A stretch of 13,021 nt of DNA from JBBKWX01 sp037969175. GTDB taxonomy: Bacteria > Bacteroidota > Bacteroidia > AKYH767-A > JBBKVM01. Position 1 is the first letter of the stretch. Every line of letters begins with the position of its first letter. The notes below the pieces were generated by a model, which was not told the DNA's origin, did not search any database, and worked only from the letters and a program-made list of their open reading frames with translations. Below are positions 7,262 to 13,021 of the stretch, piece after piece. The translations under genes and the position numbers were made by a program. The DNA is taken from assembly GCA_037969175.1 (NCBI GenBank), contig JBBKWX010000061.1, forward strand, positions 1 to 13,021. The letters run 5' to 3'.

Positions 7262-8068
7262 ATGAAAGAGCATAAAATGAAATATTTGATCACAATAGCT
7301 GTAGCTGTATTATTCTTACTTGGTTGCAATTACAAAAATGAAGGAATTGAACAGAAAGATACAAAAGAAGAAGCGCAGATAGATGTAAAGATCTTTGCTG
7401 ATGCTGGCTTACCAATGCACGCGGAAGATGAACAAGTCATTCAGCACAAAAGCTATATACTGAGTTACTCAGAATATCATGAACTAAGCCGATGGGTAGC
7501 ATATAAGCTTAATAAGGAACAAACAAAAGGAGCTCGAAAATCCAGATATAACTTCATAATCGATCCCAAAGTAAAGACAAAAAGTGCAGCCGATGATGAT
7601 TATGTTCGTTCCGGATATACCCGCGGACATCTAGTTCCTGCGGGAGATATGAAATGGGATGATGCAAGTTATAAGGAGACTTTTTATATGAGCAATGTGA
7701 GTCCTCAGGCAAGAGCTTTCAATACCGGGATCTGGAATGAGTTGGAGCAGCAAATAAGGAAATGGTCGCAGGATAAAGGAGAACTGTATGTTGTGACCGG
7801 TCCGGTACTTGAAAAAAGAATGACCCGCATAGGAAAGAATCGGGTAGGAGTGCCTGATCAGTTTTGGAAAGTGATATTAACATCTGGTAATGATCCGAAA
7901 GCGATTGCATTTCTGATGATGAATGAAGGCAGCAGGAAACCGGTGATGAGTTTTGCAGTGAGCATTGATTCTATTGAAACACTAACCGGTATAGATCTCT
8001 TTTCTGGTTTGGAAGATATCTTAGAAAACAAACTTGAAGCAGCTGTAGATACGATCTATTGGAATTAA
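7262..8068 (+). CDS. lipoprotein DNA/RNA non-specific endonuclease (NUC1 family)
   Basis: This is a predicted metal-dependent nuclease that cuts DNA and RNA without sequence preference, anchored in the envelope as a lipoprotein. The N-terminus has a signal peptide with lipobox LLGC (Cys22). The beta-beta-alpha-metal core shows TRGHLVPAGDM (120-130) with catalytic His123. Then comes SNVSPQARAFNTGIWNELE (144-162), in which Asn145, Gln149, Asn154 and Glu162 have the spacing of the Serratia nuclease residues N110, Q114, N119 and E127. TGPV (179-182) is another conserved patch. The usual DRGH motif reads TRGH here. Two starts are possible: ATG 7262, or ATG 7277 (Met6), which has GAAAGAG just upstream and gives a more standard lipoprotein leader. 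Roles could include nutrient scavenging or degradation of external DNA. No immunity protein gene is visible beside it. Confidence 0.9.
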   Translation: MKEHKMKYLITIAVAVLFLLGCNYKNEGIEQKDTKEEAQIDVKIFADAGLPMHAEDEQVIQHKSYILSYSEYHELSRWVAYKLNKEQTKGARKSRYNFIIDPKVKTKSAADDDYVRSGYTRGHLVPAGDMKWDDASYKETFYMSNVSPQARAFNTGIWNELEQQIRKWSQDKGELYVVTGPVLEKRMTRIGKNRVGVPDQFWKVILTSGNDPKAIAFLMMNEGSRKPVMSFAVSIDSIETLTGIDLFSGLEDILENKLEAAVDTIYWN

Positions 8069-8208
8069 TTAACACGAAGGCTCTAAGTGATTTGTAAGGC
8101 ACTAAGAATAAATATTTTGTTTTTCTTCGAGACTTTTTGTGCTAGCATCTAAAAAGAAATGTAAATTCCAGAATCGAGTTTTGGAAGCTCTTTGAGCCTT
8201 TGTGTTAA
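8069..8208. repeat. imperfect intergenic inverted repeat after the endonuclease gene
   Basis: The left arm (8069-8087, TTAACACGAAGGCTCTAAG) and right arm (8190-8208) are reverse complements at 16 of 19 positions. The left arm begins directly after the endonuclease stop codon. Further units of the same type lie inside, such as GGCACTAAGAATAAA at 8098 and CTTCGAGACTTTTTGTGC at 8125. The element resembles the repeat at 4815-4988 in layout (two arms around an AT-rich centre) and could serve as a transcription terminator. Confidence 0.65.
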
Positions 8209-8455
8209 AAATAATCAGAAACGATTTTTCGCTCTCAACAAAAGTATAAAGAAGCCCAACGGAAATATATTCACCCTCAACATGTTCCCTTCCATATCAC
8301 AAAAGAAAAGATTGATCCTTGGGTAGTATGATAAAAACAAAATTCATTTCATTCTTCACATTCATAGTACTTTAATTAACCTTGTTGAATCCGATTCTTC
8401 TATAAAAACAGGAAACGAAGGATTCGTCCTCAATTTTCATATTTTGTGTTTACAG
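8209..8455. other. remainder of the convergent intergenic region
   Basis: With the inverted repeat at 8069-8208, this makes up the 387 bases between two convergent genes. I see no coding sequence, no convincing terminator for the YihY gene and no promoter. Short half-matches such as GAATCC (8388) and GGATTC (8420) are too weak to call. Confidence 0.5.
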
Positions 8456-9358
8456 TTATTTTGCTTTTGGTACCTCTTGTTTGACGGCATGTTTATCGGG
8501 TGGGATTTTACCATCTTTCAATTCTGCATAGGCGTGTGTAAATTCTGCTCCGTAAAAAACTATCATGGTTACGTAAGACACCCAAAGCAGGATTAAAATA
8601 ATAGAACCGGCTGCTCCATATCCTGAACCTGGGTCGGCTGTTCCGAAATATAATCCTAATGCGGATTTTCCAATTTCAAATAATACTGAAGTGACCATGG
8701 AGCCAATCCATACATGTCTCCACTTTATTTTTGCATCAGGAAAAAATTTGAACATGAGCGCAAACAATACTGAAATTATACTTAGAGATAAAATAAAATT
8801 GATGATTTGTAATACAATGAGCAGGGATTCTGAAAAATGATTCGTTATCCATGTACCTAAAGAAGAAAGGACTGCAGAAATTACGAGTGATACAATTAAT
8901 ATAAATGCAATGGCAATGATAAGTCCGAATGAAAACAGACGTGTTTTAAGCAAACTTAAAATACCGGATTTAGATTCGTCTGCTTTTACTTCCCATATAA
9001 AATTTATAGATTTTTGAAATTGAGCAAAGACGCCAGTCGCTCCAACAAGGATTGTGGCTACTCCAATGATAGTTGCCCAAAGCGAATTTTTTGATTCAGT
9101 TCCTTTTGCAATTATATCCTGAATTTGTTTTGCCGTTTCAACACCCATTGTGGAGGTGATTTGTGAAGCTATTTGCCCGTTGACAGCTTCTTGGCCGAAA
9201 AAGTAACCTGCTACGGATACAATTACAACTAACAATCCGGGCAATGAAAAAATTGCATAATATGCAATGACTGCGCTTTCTTTAAAAGGGTCTTTTGCCC
9301 ACCATTCTTTTAAAGCAGTTTTTGAAGCGGCAAGAACAGTTTTGAAATGGATTTTCAT
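8456..9358 (-). CDS. YihY/BrkB family inner-membrane protein
   Basis: This is an integral membrane protein of 300 residues with about six hydrophobic segments (roughly 29-53, 93-113, 142-165, 180-206, 215-238 and 249-272). Family hallmarks are AYYAIFSLPGLLVV (32-45), GATGVFAQFQKSINFIWEV (106-124), FKFFPDAKIKWRHVWIGS (203-220) and GSGYGAAGSIILILLWV (244-260), followed by FYGAEFTHAYA. The charged tail after 280 is short. The family was once annotated as ribonuclease BN, which was a misassignment, and as virulence factor BrkB; its biochemical role is still unsettled. It is the last gene of a minus-strand series and is separated from the previous gene by 398 bases, so it probably has its own promoter, which I could not identify. 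Confidence 0.9.
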   Translation of the reverse strand: MKIHFKTVLAASKTALKEWWAKDPFKESAVIAYYAIFSLPGLLVVIVSVAGYFFGQEAVNGQIASQITSTMGVETAKQIQDIIAKGTESKNSLWATIIGVATILVGATGVFAQFQKSINFIWEVKADESKSGILSLLKTRLFSFGLIIAIAFILIVSLVISAVLSSLGTWITNHFSESLLIVLQIINFILSLSIISVLFALMFKFFPDAKIKWRHVWIGSMVTSVLFEIGKSALGLYFGTADPGSGYGAAGSIILILLWVSYVTMIVFYGAEFTHAYAELKDGKIPPDKHAVKQEVPKAK

Positions 9359-9756
9359 TGACGCTTGTTAATATTCTACAGACAGGAACTCATGCTATAC
9401 AAATCAAATTGAGCGAGGTGATCATGAATAGGATAATCAACTGAATAGAATTTATACTTTTTCTTCATTTCAATAAATTTGCATGCATTGAAAACTAATA
9501 GGTGGAATAAGTTTAATTGTCTCATCCGTATCCATGCAATCATAGAAGAGAACTATTCTTTGAGTACTTTGATTTCATAAAGGTGACCATATATATAGTA
9601 ATGCTTAGTTATATTGCAGTGCTTTCAAAATCTACTAATTATGAATTTATTCAGAAGCTTGTTTGTTGATACTGCATAAAGGGCATGTATATTTTAATGT
9701 TTTCGTATTGTTTATGTTGTATACTAAAATATAGTTGTCATTATTAAGGAATCCTT
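9359..9756. other. intergenic region (398 bases), no feature recognised
   Basis: The region lies between two genes on the minus strand and must include the promoter of the YihY gene. I find no full TAnnTTTG box on the minus strand in a suitable place. All frames are interrupted by stops; one open stretch of about 25 codons on the minus strand around 9485-9560 shows no family resemblance. The hairpin at 9746-9768 begins at its right edge. Confidence 0.5.
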
Positions 9757-9768
9757 TTAGGATTGCTT
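9746..9768 (-). terminator. hairpin over the stop codon of the 128-residue protein gene
   Basis: AAGGAATCC (9746-9754) and GGATTGCTT (9760-9768) pair at 8 of 9 positions with one G-G mismatch, around the loop TTTTA that contains the TAA stop. On the minus strand it is followed by AATAATGAC rather than a strong T-run, so it is a weak terminator candidate for the two-gene operon that ends here. Confidence 0.4.
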
Positions 9769-10143
9769 AATGCGTTTCAAAAAACGTTGAAGCAAATTTT
9801 CGCCTGTTGATTTGATGCTATCAGAATGTTTTGCAACAACGTTTGTAATTACAAATTGAAAAAGAGTTCCGAATAATTTTGATACCGGGTTTCGTGCTGT
9901 ACCGAATAATACTTTTTTAGCGAGAAAGCCCGTTGTTAATCCTATTGTGCTGTTTACAATATTGTGTTTAATCGCAGGTGTTGCTGTTATTTCTTGAAAA
10001 ACGCTTTTGATTAAATTGATTGGTTTCAAACGATCTTGTACAAGATGAAACTGTTCCTTAAGCAGATTAAATTCTTCGGCTCGTTTAATTTCCAACAATC
10101 TGATTACTTCGTTTAATGCATCTGTTTCAATGTGCTGTTTCAT
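9757..10143 (-). CDS. small hypothetical membrane-associated protein, coupled to holin-like gene
   Basis: A 128-residue protein whose exact family I cannot name. The first 45 residues are charged and predicted helical (ALNEVIRLLEIKRAEEFNLL), compatible with a coiled coil. Two moderately hydrophobic stretches follow (about 63-81 and 89-106), and the tail is basic (RFLKRIKQS). The start overlaps the stop of the upstream holin-like gene by four bases (ATGA), a strong sign of translational coupling and of joint work at the membrane. Small proteins of this design commonly sit next to holin-like genes in Bacteroidota; this is recollection, not a search result. Confidence 0.75.
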   Translation of the reverse strand: MKQHIETDALNEVIRLLEIKRAEEFNLLKEQFHLVQDRLKPINLIKSVFQEITATPAIKHNIVNSTIGLTTGFLAKKVLFGTARNPVSKLFGTLFQFVITNVVAKHSDSIKSTGENLLQRFLKRIKQS

Positions 10144-10493
10144 TTTCTTTTTTCTTTTAGCATTTGCTTTATGACGGAATTGCTTACAGGGAATTTTAGC
10201 AGTTTATACCTGAAAACATGAAGTATTATTGAAATGAGTGAATAAAAACCACCCATTATAAAAAAGCCGAAGTATGCATTTCCAAGTAATGTTCCTAACC
10301 ACAATGCAATGCCTATGTTGATTATTAAAATTGACAAAGAAACTGACATGATAATGGCTAATCTTGAAACTAAAGAAGAAACTACATCTGCTGATTTGTC
10401 AATCGCATGCAGTTTAAACAATTCTATTGTTGTTTTACTGTAATCTTCTACCCTTTCAATAAGCGTTGCTAAGGGTGTTGAATTGTCAATCAT
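10140..10493 (-). CDS. phage-holin-like (DUF1469 / Phage_holin_3_6 type) two-TM protein
   Basis: A 117-residue protein with an amphipathic N-terminal helix (LIERVEDYSKTTIELFKLHA, 11-30) followed by two membrane segments (about 43-68 and 72-94) and a basic C-terminus (MLKEKRK). This layout matches the holin-X-like family that occurs widely in bacterial chromosomes outside prophages, where the holin name is probably misleading. There are no phage genes nearby. It forms a coupled pair with the downstream 128-residue gene through an ATGA overlap. A chance AGGA lies a few bases before the ATG. The family assignment rests on layout and context more than on a diagnostic motif. Confidence 0.7.
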   Translation of the reverse strand: MIDNSTPLATLIERVEDYSKTTIELFKLHAIDKSADVVSSLVSRLAIIMSVSLSILIINIGIALWLGTLLGNAYFGFFIMGGFYSLISIILHVFRYKLLKFPVSNSVIKQMLKEKRK

Positions 10494-10874
10494 AATTCCT
10501 AGTTTTTATAGTTTATTAAGAAAATTTCAGGATGCTTATTATTCTTAAATTTCTAATTACATGTTGAAACGGTTATTACTTTATCTTACTATTTTTGACA
10601 ATTAATTGCGTGCTCTACATTTGCACGTAAGTTGGTCGCAGAGGCTGCTGCCCTAACCTGATTTCTTCCATATTGATTTCAGCTGCATTGACAAAAAATT
10701 GTGAGCCTTTTTCATGTTTTTTACTTTCAAAATTAGCATCGTTGCGCTCTACCTTAACTTCTTTAGTGTCTTAAGATTTAGAATCGTTGCTGTAAGAATT
10801 AATAAGTAATATTGGGTCAACAAAAATCGTTTGATGTAATTATTTTTAATTTAGTCTAGCTTTTTTTGTTTTGA
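10494..10874. other. intergenic region (381 bases) holding a decayed gene
   Basis: The stretch between the DUF6799 gene and the holin-like gene contains the DUF4142 remnant described separately (about 10589-10836). Outside the remnant it is AT-rich, and I see no clear promoter for the holin-like pair. Confidence 0.6.
10589..10836 (-). pseudogene. remnant of a DUF4142 protein gene
   Basis: Translation of the minus strand gives a recognisable but broken DUF4142 N-terminal half. One frame reads ILLINSYSNDSKS, a TAA stop (10773-10771), then continues in the same frame with DTKEVKVERNDANF and GSQFFVNAAEINMEEIRLG. Near 10650 the similarity moves to another frame (net minus one) and continues AAASATNLRANVEHAIN before a TAG at 10591-10589. 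Intact DUF4142 proteins are usually exported or lipoproteins of about 170-200 residues with the pattern F...AA..NM.EI.LG.LA...A....V. The second half of the domain is absent. One stop, one shift and a truncation together argue for decay rather than a sequencing error. Confidence 0.55.
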
Positions 10875-11285
10875 TCATTTTATCTTAGGAGAAGAACTTT
10901 TCTTTGGAGTAATATTACCCGACATATCCATGTGATCGCCCTCATTGAGAATCATTTTTGTCCCGCCCTTTTTCATGTAGCTGCCGTTGCTCATAACGGT
11001 GATTCCGTTATTCATGGTCATACTATGATCTAAGATTGTCATTTTGTTATCTTTTATCATCATCATCTTTCCGTTTTGCATCATTACTCCGTCCGCATAA
11101 GACTTGTCTATGAGATTATTTTGTTCTTCCTGACTTTGGTAGTTGTTCAGATCCCTTTCTTGATTTAGATCGTCTTTGATATTATCAATGTCGGGCGGAA
11201 CCATTTTTCTTTTTGTTGAATCGGTTTGTGCATTTGCTCCAATGGCGATCATGATTACCGTAAAAGCTAAAATTATTTTTTTCAT
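10875..11285 (-). CDS. secreted methionine-rich DUF6799 protein
   Basis: A 136-residue protein with a signal peptide (MKKIILAFTVIMIAIGANAQ, cleavage after residue 18 or 20). A polar linker rich in Asp, Asn and Gln (21-60) is followed by the DUF6799-like region (62-125), built from short repeated phrases: DGVMMQNGKMMMI, MTMNNGITVMSNG, YMKKGGTKMILNEG and HMDMSGNI. That region holds 13 methionines, and the tail is basic. The function of the domain is unknown. The methionine clusters suggest binding of a soft metal such as copper or protection against oxidation, which is only an inference. It starts 32 bases after the oxidoreductase gene and probably shares its transcript. Confidence 0.8.
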   Translation of the reverse strand: MKKIILAFTVIMIAIGANAQTDSTKRKMVPPDIDNIKDDLNQERDLNNYQSQEEQNNLIDKSYADGVMMQNGKMMMIKDNKMTILDHSMTMNNGITVMSNGSYMKKGGTKMILNEGDHMDMSGNITPKKSSSPKIK

Positions 11286-11317
11286 TGTATATGTTTTTAT
11301 TTAAAGTTTTTTGAAAA

Positions 11318-13018
11318 TTATTCTTTAACTGTTTGTTCTTCTTTCAACATAATTATCTTTAAATCAGTAGAAGCCGGGCCATTTATAACTTTTCCTTCAG
11401 TGGTAAAACGTGAACCATGCATGGGACAATCAAAGGTTTTTTCATCAGCATTCCACTTTAAAATAGCACCCAGGTGCGGACAAACAGCGGTACAAGCGTG
11501 AATTTTATTTTCATCATCGCGGTATACTGCAATTTTTTTCATCCCTGAAGAAATGATGGCTCCTTCACCCGGTTTTAAATCCTCTGCTTGTTTTGTTTCT
11601 TCAGCAGTAAACCAGTCGGCATATTGAGCAACCATATTTCCGACTTCATGTAAATAATCACCACCTGTTTTTAATGTGATGCGTGACGGACTGTAAATTT
11701 TGATCCACGGATTTTCTCTCCCCATGATCATATCTGTTATGATCATTCCTCCAAGCGTACCGTGCGTCATGCCATTACCTGAATCACCTGTGATGACGTA
11801 TATATTTTCATCGCCGGGATTTTTGCCTATGTATGCTAATGAATCAAGTGGTTGCATTAATTGACCCGACCATTTTAGTTCAATTTCTCCTATTGATGGA
11901 AAATGTTTTCTTGTCCATTGTTCAAGATTGGTGTAGCGGTCTTCTGCTTTGATAGCCTCATCTTCTTCCTGTCCTGTGCGATGATCTTCGCCTCCTGAGA
12001 TAAGCATATCATACTGCTCATTGTATTCTTCTAACCGAACATAATGATACGGCTTTGAAATCCACTTAGAATCGTTGTTGCCTGTATCCCACCACAAAGC
12101 GTATGGCAATTTCCCTTTCGGAACTTTTGCAGCAATTACATATGAACGATAAGGCCACTGCTTTGTATGCATGGCAACCAAGTCATTTACAGGTGTGTTT
12201 GTTGCTACAACAATATGATTCGCTTTTATTTTGAAACCGTTTGCAGTTGCCCCAGTTTTTGTAATGGATTCAGCTTTTGTTTCGGTATAAATAGTTCCGC
12301 CCAACTTTATAAAGGCTTCAGTCAATCCTTTCATATAAAGCATGATATGAAATTGTGCCTGATTTGGAAACTTGAGACACCATCTAACTTGTTCTGCAGA
12401 AATTGAAGGAATGTTGTTCAACATTTCCGTCATTAGTCCCGCACGTTGTGTGGCTTTATATTCTTCCCTTAAAGTCTCAGCAGAATCAGATGGATGCGAA
12501 AATAAATAGCCATGAACTCTTTTAAAATGACAATCTATATCATTTTGTTTAACAGTGTTAGCAATCCATTCTATGGCAGCTGTATGACTTTGTGCTGCTA
12601 ATTTTGCTGTTGGCAGGTCGAATGTTTTTTCTAATTGAAAATAACGCTCATCAAGTGCGCATGTAAGATGTGCAGTAGTTCTTCCAGTTTCACCGCTGCC
12701 AATAAACCCGTCTTCAACTAATACTACTTTTCGTCCTTCTTTAGCAAGACAATAGGCTGTAGTAAGTCCGGCAATGCCGCCGCCTACAACTAATATATCT
12801 GTGTTAACATCGCTACTTAATTTTTCAAAAGAAATTGGCTTAACTGCAGATGCAAACCAAAAGGAAAGATTATCACCTGACGTAATGTTTCCATTTCCGT
12901 TAACGGATAGAGATGTATTGAAAGATATTTTTGAACCGTTGAGTGCTTTTGCTCCTTCCTTAATTTCACTGTCCTTTCCATTCAATAAGCCCGATTCAGT
13001 TGTCCTGTTATCAATCAT
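11318..13018 (-). CDS. FAD-dependent oxidoreductase with C-terminal Rieske [2Fe-2S] domain
   Basis: The 566-residue protein joins a DAO-type FAD domain to a Rieske domain. The dinucleotide-binding motif is ILVVGGGIAGLTTAYCLAKEG (75-95, GGGIAG at 79-84), followed by GSGETGRTTAHLT (107-119). A second FAD contact region is VITGDSGNGMTHGTLGG (408-424). The Rieske cluster ligands are Cys513 and His515 (CPHLG) and Cys531 and His534 (CPMHG). The reaction and substrate are unknown for this architecture, which is common in Bacteroidota and other environmental bacteria. The first 50 residues are polar, Asn/Ser/Gly-rich and precede NLSFWFAS, where similar proteins usually begin, so the ATG at 13018 gives an N-terminal extension. 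The true start could also lie beyond the window edge, three bases away. Confidence 0.9.
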   Translation of the reverse strand: MIDNRTTESGLLNGKDSEIKEGAKALNGSKISFNTSLSVNGNGNITSGDNLSFWFASAVKPISFEKLSSDVNTDILVVGGGIAGLTTAYCLAKEGRKVVLVEDGFIGSGETGRTTAHLTCALDERYFQLEKTFDLPTAKLAAQSHTAAIEWIANTVKQNDIDCHFKRVHGYLFSHPSDSAETLREEYKATQRAGLMTEMLNNIPSISAEQVRWCLKFPNQAQFHIMLYMKGLTEAFIKLGGTIYTETKAESITKTGATANGFKIKANHIVVATNTPVNDLVAMHTKQWPYRSYVIAAKVPKGKLPYALWWDTGNNDSKWISKPYHYVRLEEYNEQYDMLISGGEDHRTGQEEDEAIKAEDRYTNLEQWTRKHFPSIGEIELKWSGQLMQPLDSLAYIGKNPGDENIYVITGDSGNGMTHGTLGGMIITDMIMGRENPWIKIYSPSRITLKTGGDYLHEVGNMVAQYADWFTAEETKQAEDLKPGEGAIISSGMKKIAVYRDDENKIHACTAVCPHLGAILKWNADEKTFDCPMHGSRFTTEGKVINGPASTDLKIIMLKEEQTVKE

Positions 13019-13021
13019 TTC

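Noticed and set aside
10140..10493. Evidence for a prophage from the holin-like gene
   Set aside because: There are no capsid, tail, integrase or lysin genes around it; this two-TM family is common in ordinary bacterial chromosomes.

Overview
The window looks like chromosomal DNA of a low-GC member of the Bacteroidota, probably an environmental Chitinophagales/Sphingobacteriales-type lineage (inference). The evidence is two large secreted proteins ending in type IX secretion (T9SS) sorting domains, a promoter ahead of the tRNAs of the Bacteroidota form TTG-N19-TAnnTTTG, the general lack of strong Shine-Dalgarno sequences, and families typical of this phylum (SprB-like repeats, DUF6799, DUF4142, M90 peptidase).

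Left part (1-5000): a possible 3' tail of an outer-membrane protein gene is followed by two tandem 728-residue paralogues on the plus strand. Both have a signal peptide, SprB-like repeats, an SdrD_B-like module, a DUF11/CARDB-like region, a block with the signature SFDPNEK/SYDPNEK (the Bacteroidota domain I know as DUF7619) and a T9SS type A domain. They align end to end without a net gap. Behind them lies a long, nearly perfect inverted repeat (4815-4988).

Middle (5000-8500): two tRNA-Leu genes (anticodons GAG and CAG) form a minus-strand operon with a clear promoter and an intrinsic terminator. Upstream of them on the minus strand is an M90 (MtfA-like) zinc peptidase with an unusual C-terminal extension of two membrane segments plus a PH-like domain. 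A plus-strand lipoprotein of the DNA/RNA non-specific endonuclease family follows. The intergenic stretches on both sides of it hold relatives of the long inverted repeat.

Right part (8456-13018), all on the minus strand and read from high to low coordinates: an FAD-dependent oxidoreductase with a C-terminal Rieske domain, a methionine-rich secreted DUF6799 protein, a decayed DUF4142 gene, a translationally coupled pair (holin-like two-TM protein and a small amphipathic protein), and a YihY/BrkB membrane protein. I read this as an envelope/stress-type accessory cluster; joint function is inferred only from gene order and product type.

I do not see a clearly new defence, mobile or biosynthetic system. 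The most worthwhile items are the M90-PH fusion, the long inverted-repeat family, the DUF4142 remnant inside the envelope cluster, and the collinear T9SS pair.
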